Shown: positions 13,401-23,637 of the stretch, one piece after another
Numbering within the stretch: position 1 is the stretch's first letter
Layout of the letters: each line of letters starts with the position of its first letter
Assembly (NCBI GenBank): GCA_947471745.1
Contig: CANJKZ010000142.1
Span: forward strand, 4,022,501-4,086,500
Origin: Closterium sp. Naga37s-1
Taxonomy: Eukaryota; Streptophyta; Zygnematophyceae; Desmidiales; Closteriaceae
Reading direction: 5' to 3'
DNA: 64,000 nt
Notes under the pieces: model-generated
What the model saw: the letters and a program-made list of their open reading frames with translations, nothing else
Database searches by the model: none
Told to the model about the DNA's origin: nothing
Translations under genes and position numbers: made by a program

Positions 13401-14339
13401 GTTTAGAAACGAGCATCAGCAGGGCGAGTCAGCAAGGCACCCGCATGGCATCCGCATGGCCCCCTCATCTCCGCGCGCACCTTGAGACTCCGCCAGCGTC
13501 ACAACTGCGCCACCTCCCTTTCCCCCCTGCTGCCCCGCTTGCGCCACTGCTACCCCAGCTCTCCCCCCATCCCATCCTTCCCCCTCCCCCGCTGCGTTCC
13601 GTACCCGCCATCCTTCCCGTCTCCCTCCCACTAATCGTCCCTGCGAGTCCGGTCCCATGGCGGTGCGGCTAATGGCGCCTACGCGCCGACGAACCAATGG
13701 CGAGACGACGCTTAGCAGACTATGCCTAGGGTTATAGTCCTCGAGCGAGTCGGCTTCGTGGCGCTGCGAGTGGCTCGTCTCGGGAGTATCCGAAATGGGT
13801 TGCATTTCTCGAGACTTGAGGCGTCTTAAAAACTGTGACGACTCAAAAGTGGCCTCGGGAGTATACGAAACGGGTTGCATATCTCGTTCTCTCGCGTCAC
13901 GGTGCTGCCTGGAGGATTGACCGCGAAAAGGCCGGCCGTTGGATTGGTCGCTACTAGCGATAGCATTGCTGCCGCCATGGATTGTACGGGGTTCCTGAAA
14001 ACGCGGCTGTTGCGAGTCACGAGGAAGGTATGCGCGACGCGCTTGAGGGTTCTTAGAGTTAAGGAGGTTAGCTCGCGTGGTAGTAAGATAACTGTCGGGG
14101 TCATTGCTGTCACTGGCGCCAATGTCGTTTGATAATGCATCGCTGTGCCGAGATGATCGAAAGTTAGACGCTACTACGAGTAGAGGGGGGTGGCAGAGGA
14201 GGAGGACGGAGAGAATGGAGAGAAGAAGCGGCGATAGGTCTGTCGAGAGAGACGGACAGTTTGAAACTTTATTTCTTAGCGTGCGCCGGCAACGTGACGG
14301 GAGGAGATACATTGTTAGTCTACGCGAAGTTGATGTCAA
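1..14339 (-). CDS. LRR receptor-like protein, N-terminal part (gene continues beyond left edge)
   Basis: Plant LRR ectodomain, probably cell-surface recognition. Exon 1 (14339-13481) gives 286 residues: a basic start, a hydrophobic signal or anchor segment near residues 35-58, then a Ser/Arg/Gly-rich linker. Exon 2 (13105-12985) is an LRRNT_2 cap ([12 protein letters not shown]...C.QWAGVTCN). Then 23 exons each code one LxxNxFTGxIP repeat, all in phase 2, mostly exactly 72 bp: 12585-12514, 12207-12136, 11739-11668, 11333-11262, 10689-10609, 10160-10086, 9868-9800, 9245-9153, 8809-8738, 8331-8260, 7979-7914, 7382-7311, 6631-6560, 6285-6217, 5923-5852, 5542-5471, 3187-3116, 2688-2617, 2032-1961, 1674-1600, 1331-1260, 781-710 and 224-153. 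A possible duplicated exon is 664-590. Splice sites follow from GT/AG and phase. No transmembrane or kinase exon lies in the window, so receptor kinase versus receptor-like protein is undecided. Exon 1 has the least certain boundary. Confidence 0.85.
651..665. repeat. palindromic linker between duplicated LRR exon copies
   Basis: The core TTAAGTCGACTCA lies between two near-identical copies of the same LRR exon, at about 574-630 and 689-750. In minus orientation the linker bases would form the 5' end of the duplicated exon 664-590, which stays in phase with its neighbours. Confidence 0.75.
925..944. repeat. palindromic linker (CTTTTGAGAACTCTCAAAAG)
   Basis: This has the same arms as the array linker with a different centre, inside an intron of the LRR gene. 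Flanking duplication is only weakly visible (both sides share gggatgtg and a run around ataag), so it may be old. Confidence 0.6.
1151..1169. repeat. palindromic linker with flanking duplication
   Basis: CTTTAAGACGTCTCAAAAC separates copies at about 1083-1150 and 1176-1255, which share gtggaagcgttcg, gtggtgacgaaaagaagg and attggtggtga. It lies just 3' of the LRR exon 1331-1260 on the minus strand. Confidence 0.8.
2180..2383. repeat. (GGGAGA)n microsatellite
   Basis: Purine-rich hexanucleotide run with interruptions in an LRR-gene intron. It creates artificial Arg/Glu and Ser/Pro frames on both strands. Confidence 0.95.
3335..5304. repeat. 83-bp tandem array, about 23.7 copies, inside an LRR-gene intron
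   Basis: Head-to-tail 83-bp units lie between the LRR exons at 5542-5471 and 3187-3116. Each unit is about 61 bp of local sequence (starting ggaccagagattccagg) plus the perfect palindrome CTTTTGAGTCGACTCAAAAG with one more G-C pair outside. The units I read are identical, so amplification or homogenisation is recent. 83 is not a multiple of three; the overlapping 75-codon minus-strand frames it creates are by-products. Confidence 0.97.
6640..6832. repeat. 7-bp CACCATG/CACCACG repeat
   Basis: Imperfect heptamer array (caccatgcaccacg...) in the intron next to LRR exon 6631-6560. Confidence 0.93.
7408..7503. repeat. (CA)n microsatellite
   Basis: Nearly pure CA run with two cata interruptions, in an LRR-gene intron just 5' (minus strand) of exon 7382-7311. 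Confidence 0.97.
8006..8020. repeat. decayed palindromic linker between LRR-exon copies
   Basis: CTTTTAGTTGACTCA lies between the functional-looking LRR exon 7979-7914 and a second partial copy at about 8030-8075. The two share the splice acceptor and the reading MLD.NQ.SG. Confidence 0.75.
9304..9323. repeat. palindromic linker between LRR-exon copies
   Basis: CTTTTGAAATTTATCAAAAG has intact arms and a diverged centre. It separates copies at about 9209-9300 and 9325-9395. Both contain the exon start N.HGLVPD.RPF and its acceptor on the minus strand. Confidence 0.85.
10205..10226. repeat. palindromic linker between LRR-exon copies
   Basis: CTTTTGAGTCGACTCTAAAG differs from the array linker by one base. 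It separates the LRR exon 10160-10086 from a second copy at about 10227-10310. The second copy has a 4-bp insertion (an extra cata) that breaks its frame. Confidence 0.88.
11878..11965. repeat. (ATGGC)n-like repeat
   Basis: Pentamer-type run (catggcatggcatgg...) in an LRR-gene intron. Confidence 0.9.
13336..13352. repeat. decayed palindromic linker in first intron of LRR gene
   Basis: CTTATGAGAAGTCTCAG sits between two copies of a short segment, agaggtccagcgcaggcgag and gaggcccaacgtaggcgcgag, at about 13293-13320 and 13358-13385. Confidence 0.6.
13812..13849. repeat. doubled palindromic linker inside coding exon 1 of LRR gene
   Basis: Two half-linkers (ACTTGAGGCGTCTTAAAAAC and GACGACTCAAAAG) lie between copies of a segment read on the minus strand as [12 protein letters not shown] and [12 protein letters not shown]. 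The reading frame stays open through the linker, which is translated as about 12 extra residues ([12 protein letters not shown]). Confidence 0.75.
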
Positions 14340-15600
14340 AGTGAGTGGTGTAAAAAAAAGGTGTTGAGCGAGTCGATGCGAAGCGACGCGAGTCTACGCC
14401 TGCTATTGCGAGACGCAGCGGAAACAGAGAGGGGCGTGGCCTGCAAATCACATCAAGGGTGGTAAAAAGAGAAGCACCAACGATTTGCCAAAAAATGATC
14501 AGGGTGTGCTGCCGTAGAAGAGTGCTTGCTTGACTGAGAGGCTTGGCCTCGAAAGAAATGACGAGGTTGTATTGTTGTGACTGAGAGGGGAGGAGAGGGG
14601 AGGAGAGTAGGGGGAGAGACTTGCTTGACAAACAGAGGTGATGCTGGTGATGGTGCTTGCTGCTGGCTGGCTGGTTGCGTACATTTCCAGTCAAGTCTCT
14701 CAAGGGAACTGGTGAGTTGGCGAGAGAGGAATTTTCTTGCAAGCTGAGCGAAAATATCGAACCAACCGATGGGCGTGTTACATTTACGACCGAATGCCGA
14801 CCGCATCGCAGATCTCTCTCGACTCATCACCATCACGTCACGACGGCTTTACCCCACGTTCGTTTCCCGCCCTTTGCTGCCAACTGGGCAAAGATTTGAG
14901 GGTTTGCCACTGGCATCGTTGTCGAATAGCTCAGCAACAGACAGAAATTGAAAGAGTCCGTGTACACTACCACTTGTTGTTTTCACTCTTTCAATGTGTG
15001 CAACTGCTTCTTCATTCACTTTCACTAGGACTTCCTACGTAGTTTTGAAGGCAACAGTTCTGTGGGTTCAAACTAAAGCAGCTAAGTGTTTACTGGGACC
15101 AGCAGGGCTCTTGGCACCTCAAAGACACACCTAAAAATGGTAATGGCAACACAAAATATTCGTGGTCAACAGGGCATTTACATGGTACGAAATTGGAGAG
15201 ATGTCAAAGCAGGTAGTCAACAATAAAAACTGCATTCACATATCAGAATAGCTGAATTCGGCACTCCATACACAAATATATTGTTTAATATGGAATTGAT
15301 ATAATGATGCCGTATCACATTTTTTTTCATATAGGTATATTCCACAATATGTACGAAGTGCACAACGGCATATATTCTTTCCAGCGATCAACCATGCTTG
15401 CCACATGGCACACCTCCTCTCCCCAACCCCACCCCCTTTCCCTCCTCTTTCCTCGCGTGCAATGCATCAAAAGGGCGTGGAAGGTGAGGTAGCCATGCTT
15501 GCCGCAAGGCACAGCTCCCAACCCCACTTCCCTCCTCTTCCCTCCCACACTGTCTTCCTTGCCTTCCATTGTGCTCCACTGCCCTCCAGATGGTGCCAGC
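14340..15600. other. gene-poor stretch 5' of the LRR gene
   Basis: No supported gene. The part next to 14339 would hold the LRR-gene promoter and 5' UTR. From about 15040 to 15360 the sequence is AT-rich. I see no transposon ends or RNA genes here. Confidence 0.5.
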
Positions 15601-15609
15601 CTGCATATG

Positions 15610-15850
15610 GCATGATATCATGTCACACCATGCCATGCCACAAAATGACATGCCACAACATTGGCATGTCACCAAATGACATGCCACACCATGCCATGTC
15701 ACAAAATGACATGCCACACCATGCCATGCCACAAAATGACATGCCACACCATGGCATGTCACGAAATGACATGCCACACTATGCCATGTCACAAAATGAC
15801 ATGCCACACCATGCCATGTCACCAAATGACATGCCACACCTTGTCATGGG
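15610..15850. repeat. 30-bp minisatellite
   Basis: About eight imperfect copies built from atgacatgccacaccatg plus ccatgtcacaaa. The stretch that follows (15850-16500) is a looser field of ccacact/tatcacataccaca motifs, probably decayed repeats of the same kind. Confidence 0.93.
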
Positions 15851-16514
15851 ACACCCCAGTATGTCACACAGTAAAAATCCACACTGAAACAAGCCGTACT
15901 GAATAATACGTATCATGCCACACTGAATCATACCACTGTGCATCCAACCGCACTGCATCATGCCACACTGCATCACACCAAACCGTATGATCACACCACC
16001 TGTGTCATACAACACTATAAAATGCCACACTGTATCATACCGTAATGTATCAGACCGACCCCACTGTATCATACCACACAGTAACATGCCACACAGCACA
16101 CCCAAGGGGTTTCAGCTCCCACTCTCCCACGCAAGGAATTTCATCCCCCCACTCGCCCACCGAAGGGGTTTCAGCCCCCACTCTCCCACAGAAGGGATTT
16201 CAGCCCCCACGCTCCCACCCATGGGAATTCATCCCTTCCCTCTTCACCCCTCTCAACCAGGCAATGACATGCCAGACATCATGACACATCATTGCACATG
16301 GATTCATGGCACACCACAGTCTGACACACCACATTATTACATGTCGGACTGAGATGCCACACACCACACTATCACATACCACATTAACACATACCACACT
16401 ACCACATACCACACTACCACATACCACACTAAGATATGCCACAGTATCCCACACCACACTATCACACACTACATTAAATACCACACTGTGTGATCCCACT
16501 GTCGCATACAACTC

Positions 16515-17035
16515 AAAAAATTTCACCACTCACCCACCCCAAGGGTTTCAGCCCCTTCTCTCCCACTCACCCACCCAAGCGGTTTCAGCCCCATCTCTTC
16601 CACTTATCCACCCAAGGGGTTTCAGCCCCTGCTCTCTTCCACTTACCCACCTAAGGGTTTCAGCCCCTTCTCTCTTCCACTTACCCACCTCTCTTCCACT
16701 TACCCAACCAAGGGGTTTCACCCCTTCTCTCTTCCACTTACCCACCCAAGGGGTTTCAGCCCCTTCTCTCTTCACTTACCCACCCAAGGGGTTTCACCCC
16801 TTCTCTCTTCCACTTACCCACCCAAGGGGTTTCAGCCCCTTCTCTCTTCACTTACCCACCCAAGGGGTTTCACCCCTTCTCTCTTCCACTTACCCACCCA
16901 AGGGGTTTCAGCCCCTTCTCTCTTCCACTTACCCACCCGAGAGATTCACCCCTTCTCTCTTCCACTTACCCACCCAAGGGGTTTCAGGCCCTTTTCTCTT
17001 CCACTCACTCGCCCTCCCAAGGGGTTTCAGCCCCT
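16515..17035. repeat. about 43-bp minisatellite with a small hairpin motif
   Basis: About a dozen imperfect copies containing cttacccacccaaggggttt and cagccccttctctcttcca. Each unit carries a short inverted repeat (AAGGGG TTTCA GCCCCTT). Single relatives lie at 16105-16215. Confidence 0.92.
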
Positions 17036-17039
17036 CCTC

Positions 17040-18500
17040 ACCTTCACTGCCAGCAGTAGGAGCAGCAGGCAGCCCACTTCCTAAAGGAAACAGCGCCCCC
17101 AGAGGCTTTGCCTTGTAAGGCGAGGTATGGTAGCGGAAAATTGCTTCCAGCCCAAGACTCAAATTCCACCCCTGACGTAGCCAGAGCTGACGCGAACCAG
17201 AGCCGCCGGCCGGTCGGCTCTGACGGTGTCCATTAGGCCTTGAACGCCAGTTCGGTTACTTGAGCACCGAGTGCCGTGCCGCACAGATTCCACCACCACA
17301 CCCCACCAACAAGACAAAACCTCAGGAGATGCTGTCCCTAAGGCAGTGAACTCCCCGCTTGCTCCCATGCTCCCCACCCACCCACCCCACACTTCACCCC
17401 CATGCCCTCACTTGTACCTACCGCAGCCGTGCAGAGCGCCATGATGCTGAGGCTGCTGGGAAGTGGAGAGAAAAGAGGGGATTAGGGGAGGGAGAGACTT
17501 CTTTGTGGTCCAGGCAGGGTGCTGCTGGGAGGGAAGGGAGAAGGGAGAGGAGGAGGTGAGTGAGAAGGTGGACTCCACTCTCCCGCCCTAGCTCCAGTAA
17601 TCCCACCTTCAGCCTGCAGGAGAGAAGTAGGGCAAGAGAGAGAGAGGAGGGGATCAGCTTTTCATACCTCACCTGTTACAATACCAAACCTGGTACCATA
17701 TCTCACCTCATACCATACCTCACCAGCATCTAGCCTAGCCTGCCCCCTAGCCCCCGCTGCTGCTGCTGCTACTGCTACTGCTGCTGCCGGTCTGCTACTC
17801 TGCTTCCCCTGCTGCTGCAGCTGCCCCTCCCATCCCCTCCACTGCTGCCCTGCTGCTGCCCCTTGCCGCGCTGCTACGGCCTTCAATGCTCTGGGAGGGA
17901 GGGGAGGGGGAGGGAGGCAGGGGATCAAGGGACAGCACTGAGAAGCGGGAGAGCAGGCAGAAGCATCAAGGCAGGGAGAAAGAAAAAACGAAAGTGAGCA
18001 AGGGGAGAAGACCGAGCAACATCATGAGCGCAGGAGGGAAAAAAGGCTCACCTTAATCCAGACGACCAATCCTGATACTCCACCTCCCATCCCAGCTGAG
18101 TGGAGTGCTGCCCCCGTACCCTCCCACCACTGCCACCTGCACGGCCACTAGGGGAGGGGTGCCGGGGTGTGGAGGTGTTAACCCCTACGCCCCTCCTCTC
18201 CACCTGCAAGGAGAGAACTGAAGACAAGTGAGTGAGCGGCTAGGGGTAACAATGTGAAGGGCGTGCATGGGTGGGGTGGGGTGGCAGGAAACAGCAGGAA
18301 AGGGAGCCACTGGTGCAGCTTCAGCTACAAGCCACAGACTCAAAGGGAGGCTTAACCTGAGAGGATACCTGTACCTGGGTGGGGTGGTTTACCAAAAAAA
18401 AGGGGTCTGTGGCATGAAGTTGTAGCTCGACCAAAGGCTCAGGTTTGAAGGGAGGTTCAGGTCTCTTGGGTGCGACAGAAGGCAGCACATGAATAGAGAG
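17040..18500. other. diverged fringe of the 814-bp array; no recognised gene
   Basis: Minus-strand pieces resemble the exon-like parts of the neighbouring array, for example 18115-18050 reading VAVVGGYGGSTPLSWDG before a frameshift and a GTGAGC donor. An open minus-strand stretch at about 17330-17160 (VVVESVRHGTRCSSNRTG...) has no family I recognise. CAG/CTG-rich DNA lies at 17755-17880. Confidence 0.4.
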
Positions 18501-21500
18501 GGGGTGCGTGGTACTTAGCTGCGGGTGGGTTGGGTGGGGAGCAGCTGGTGCCTGTGCACTCCATGTCCCCCATCACTGCAACTCCCGTGTGAGCGACCTC
18601 CTGGGACCAAAAGAGGGCAGATCGAGACAGAGGGAAAAAGGGAGGAGGGGAGGAGGAAACCGGGGGAGTGAAGAGGGAGCAGAGGAGTGGAGAGAGCAGT
18701 GAGGAAAGAAGCCAAGACAAGTGAGAGTGACGAGTGCAGCAAGCGCAAGCATGATGCGTGCATGAATGGACTGCTGCAGTGGCACACCCAAGAGACCTCG
18801 TACCAGCTGAACCAAACTAAAACAAATACCTGAGGCTGTACCAAGAAAAAAAAAACCTACTACCTTGGGGGAGGGAGGTCTGATGGGTGTGACAAAGAGC
18901 AGTGGAAAAGGGGGTGCAATGCATGGTGCAAGCATGACAAGCAAAGCAATACAGTGCAAGGGTTGGGAGAAGACAGGAAGGGCGGGGTACTTAGCTGTAG
19001 GTGGGTTGGGTGGAGAGAAGCTGCTGCCTGTGCACTCCATGTCAGCCGACACTGCCACTCCCGGTCTGCTACTCTGCTTCCCCTGCTGCTGCCGCTGCCC
19101 CTCCCCTCCCCTCCGCTGCTGCCCTGCTGCTGCCCCCGTGCTGCCCTGCTACGGCCTTCAATGTACTGGGAGGGAGGGAGCAAGGCAGGGGTAGGCAGGG
19201 GATCAAGGGACAGCAGTGAGAATGGGGAGAAGAGTAGGCACAAGCTACAAGGAAGCAAGGGAGCAGAAACGGGAAGTCAGTATGGGGAGAAAAACAAGCA
19301 ACAGCATGAGTGCACGAGGGAAAAGAGGCTCACCTTGTTTCAGACGACCCAATCCCGATTCTCTCCCATCCCATCCCAGCCGAGTGGAGTTCTGCCCCCC
19401 TCCCCTCCCACCACTGCCGCTCCCGTGTGAGCGACCTGCTGGGACGGGATGGGGCGGGTTGGGACAGAGAGAGGAAGGGAGGAGGCGGGGAAGAAAACGG
19501 GGAAGTGAAGGGGGCGCAGAGGAGTGGGGAGAGCAGTGAGGAAAGAAGCCAAGACAAGTAAAAGTGAATAGTGCGTGCATGAATGGACTGCTGCAGTGGC
19601 ACACCCAAGAGACCTCGTACCAGCTGAACCAAACTATAACGTATACCTGAGGCTGTACCAAGAAAAATACCTACTACCTTGGGGAAAGGAGGTCTAATGG
19701 GTGTGACAAAGAGAGGTGAAAAAGGGGGTGCAATGCATGGTGCAAGCATGACAAGCAAAGCAATACAGTGCAAGGGTTGGGAGAAGACAGGAAGGGCGGG
19801 GTACTTAGCTGTAGGTGGGTTGGGTGGAGAGAAGCTGCTGCCTGTGCACTCCATGTCAGCCGACACTGCCACTCCCGGTCTGCTACTCTGCTTCCCCTGC
19901 TGCTGCCGCTGCCCCTCCCCTCCCCTCCGCTGCTGCCCTGCTGCTGCCCCCGTGCTGCCCTGCTACGGCCTTCAATGTAGTGGGAGGGAGGGAGCAAGGC
20001 AGGGGTAGGCAGGGGATCAAGGGACAGCAGTGAGAATGGGGAGAAGAGTAGGCACAAGCTACAAGGAAGCAAGGGAGCAGAAACGGGAAGTCAGTATGGG
20101 GAGAAAAACAAGCAACAGCATGAGTGCACGAGGGAAAAGAGGCTCACCTTGTTTCAGACGACCCAATCCCGATTCTCTCCCATCCCATCCCAGCCGAGTG
20201 GAGTTCTGCCCCCCTCCCCTCCCACCACTGCCGCTCCCGTGTGAGCGACCTGCTGGGACGGGATGGGGCGGGTTGGGACAGAGAGAGGAAGGGAGGAGGC
20301 GGGGAAGAAAACGGGGAAGTGAAGGGGGCGCAGAGGAGTGGGGAGAGCAGTGAGGAAAGAAGCCAAGACAAGTAAAAGTGAATAGTGCGTGCATGAATGG
20401 ACTGCTGCAGTGGCACACCCAAGAGACCTCGTACCAGCTGAACCAAACTATAACGTATACCTGAGGCTGTACCAAGAAAAATACCTACTACCTTGGGGAA
20501 AGGAGGTCTAATGGGTGTGACAAAGAGAGGTGAAAAAGGGGGTGCAATGCATGGTGCAAGCATGACAAGCAAAGCAACACAGTGCGAGGGTTGGGAGAAG
20601 AGAAAAAGGGCGGGGTACTTAGCTGTGGGTGAGTTGGGTGGAGAGCAGCTGCTGCCTGTGCACTCCATGTCAGCCGCCACTGCCACTCCCGGTCTGCTAC
20701 TCTGCTTCCCCTGCTGCTGCCGCTGCCCCTCCCCTCCCCTCCGCTGCTGCCCTGCTGCTGCCCCCGTGCTGCCCTGCTACGGCCTTCAATGTACTGGGAG
20801 GGAGGGAGCAAGGAAGGGGTAGGCAGGGGATCAAGGGACAGCAGTGAGAATGGGGAGAAGAGTAGGCACAAGCTACAAGGAAGCAAGGGAGCAGAAACGG
20901 GAAGTCAGCATGGGGAGAAAACAAGCAACAGCAGGAGTCCACGAGGGAAAAAAGGCTCACCTTGTTTCAGACGACCCAATCCCGATTCTCTCCCATCCCA
21001 TCCCAGCCGAGTGGAGTTCTGCCCCCCTCCCCTCCCACCACTGCAGCTCCCGTGTAAGCGACCTGCTGGGACGGGATGGGGCGGGTTGGGACAGAGAGAG
21101 GAAGGGAGGAGGCGGGGAAGAAAACGGGGAAGCGAAGGGGGCGCAGAGGAGTGGGGAGAGCAGTGAGGAAAGAAGCCAAGACAAGTAAAAGTGAATAGTG
21201 CGTGCATGAATGGACTGCTGCAGTGGCACACCCAAGAGACCTCGTACCAGCTGAACCAAACTAAAACGTATACCTGAAGCTGTACCAAGAAAAATACCTA
21301 CTACCTTGGGGGAAGGAGGTTTAATGGGTGTGACAAAGAGCAGTGAAAAATGGAGGAATGCATGGTGCAAGCATGACGAGCAAAGCAACACAGTGCGAGG
21401 GTTAGGAGAAGAGAAAAAGGGCGGGGTACTTAGCTGTGGGTGAGTTGGGTGGAGAGCAGCTGCTGCCTGTGCACTCAATGTCCCCCGCCACTGCCACTCC

Positions 21501-23165
21501 CGTGTGAGCGACCTGCAGGGACCAGAAGGTGGCAGATCGGGACAGAGAGAGAAAAGGGAGGAGAAGGGGGAGAAAACGGGGAAGTGAAGGGGGCGCAGAG
21601 GAGTGGGGAGAGCAGTGAGGAAAGAAGCCAAGACAAGTGAAAGTGAAAAGCGCAGCAAGCGCAAGCATGATGCGTGGATGAATGGACTGCTGCAGTGGCA
21701 CACCCAAGAGACCTCGTACCAGCTGAACCAAAATAAAACAAATACCTGAGGCTGTACCAAGAAAAAAGATACCTACTACCTTGGGGGAGGGAGGTCTAAT
21801 GGGTGTGACAAAGAGCAGTGAAAAAGGGAATGTGATGCATGGTGCAAGCATGATAAGCAAAGCAACACAGTGCGAGGGTTACGAGAAGAGAGGAAGGGCG
21901 GGATACTTAGCTGTGGGTGAGTTGGATGGAGAGCAGCTGCTGCCTGTGCACTCCATGTCCCCCGCCACTGCCACTCCCGTGTGAGCGACCTGCTGGGACG
22001 AGAGGGGGCAGGTCGGGACAGAGAGAGAAAGGGAGGAGGGGGGGGGAGAAAACGGGGAAGTGAAGGGGCCACAGAGGAGTGGGGAGAGCAGTGAGAAAAG
22101 AAGCCAAGACAAGTGAAAGCGAAGAGTGCAGCAAGCGCGAGCATGATGCATGCATGAATGGACTGCTGCAGTGGCACACCCGAGAGTCCTCGTACCAGCT
22201 GAACCAAACTATAGCGTATACCTGAGGCTGTACCAAGAAAAATACCTACAACCTTGAGGAGGGAGGTCTAATGAGTGTGACAAAGAGCAGTGAAAAAGGG
22301 AGTGTAATGCATGGTGCAGGCATGACAAGCAAAGCAACACAGTGCAAGGGTTGGGAGAAGAGAGGAAGGGCGGGGTACTTAGCTGTAGGTGGGTTGGGTG
22401 GAGAGCAGCTGCTGCCTGTGCACTCCATGTCAGCCGCCACGGCCACTCCCGGTCTGCCACTCTGCTTCCCCTGCTGCTGCCGCTGCCCCTCCCCTCCCCT
22501 CCGCTGCTGCCCTGCTGCTCCCCCCGTGCTTCCCTGCTACGGCCTTCAATGTACTGGGAGGGAGGGAGCAAGGCAGGGGTAGGCAGGGGATTAAGGGAAA
22601 GCAGTGAGAATGGGGAGAAGAGTAGGCACAAGCTACAAGGAACCAAGGGAGCAAACACGGGAAGTAAGCATAGGGAGAAGAACAAGCAGCAGCATGAGTG
22701 CACGAGGGAAAAGAGGCTCACCTTGTTCCAGACGACCCCATCCCGATACTCTCCCATCCCATCCCAGCCGAGTGGAGTTCTGCCCCCCTCCCCTCCCACC
22801 ACTGCCACTCCCGTGTGAGCGACCTGCTGGGACGGGAGGGGCCGGGTTGGAACATCGAGAGGAAGGGAGGAGGGGGGGAAGAAAACGGGGAAGTGAAGGG
22901 GGCGCAGAGGAGTGGGGAGAGCAGTGAGGAAAGAAGCCAAGACAAGTGAAAGTGAAGAGTGCAGCAAGCGCAAGCATGATGCGTGCATGAATGGACTGCT
23001 GCAGTGGCACACCCAAGAGACCTCGTACCAGCTGAACCAAACTAAAACAAATACCTGAGGCTGTACCAAGAAAAAAGATACCTACTACCTTGGGGGAGGG
23101 AGGTCTAATGGGTGTGACAAAGAGCAGTGAAAAAGGGAGTGCAATGCATGGTGCAAGCATGGCAT
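18500..23165. repeat. 814-bp higher-order tandem array with shorter (about 475-bp) variants
   Basis: Equivalent points recur at 18865, 19679, 20493, 21307, 21781, 22266 and 23085, giving units of 814, 814, 814, 474, about 485 and 819 bp. The short units lack about 340 bp between two copies of GGGAGTGGCAGTG, as expected from deletion by recombination. On the minus strand each full unit has a pyrimidine tract, AG, an open segment (VAHTGVAVVGGEGGRTPLGW...WNK) and a GTGAGC donor, then a second acceptor before YIEGRSR. They look like repeated exons of an unrecognised gene, but no start, stop or family could be identified. Confidence 0.85.
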
Positions 23166-23285
23166 GAAAGCAAGAGAGTGGAGGGTGGAGAAGGCACTTA
23201 GCTGGCGGTTGAAGAAGCAGTGAGAGATGATGCTGCTGCCGCTGCTGCTGCTCATCCCCACGCTGATGGGACGCACAGCCTCGAC

Positions 23286-23548
23286 CATTTTGCCATGCCA
23301 CGACGCGCGGACGACGATTCCGCCATGCACGAACAGCGATTTCACCGTGTTGCGACGCGCGGACAACGATTCCGCCTTACGACGACGCGCGGACAACGAT
23401 TCTGCCTTGAAATGACGCGCGGACAACGATTCCGCCGTGCGACGACGCGCGGACAACGATTCCGCCGTGCGACGACGCGCGGACGACGATTCCGCCATGC
23501 ACGAACAGCGATTTCGCCGTGCTGCGACGCGCGGACAACGATTCCGTG
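23286..23548. repeat. about 30-bp minisatellite
   Basis: About nine imperfect copies built around gacgcgcggacaacgattcc. It directly abuts the 3' (truncated) side of the Copia element. Confidence 0.93.
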
Positions 23549-23637
23549 CACTTTTATTAGATTCTGCACAATTAAACGCAAAATACAAAGTAGAGAATGG
23601 TCTTGATTAAGAACGTGGCGAAAAGTAGTTAACGTGG

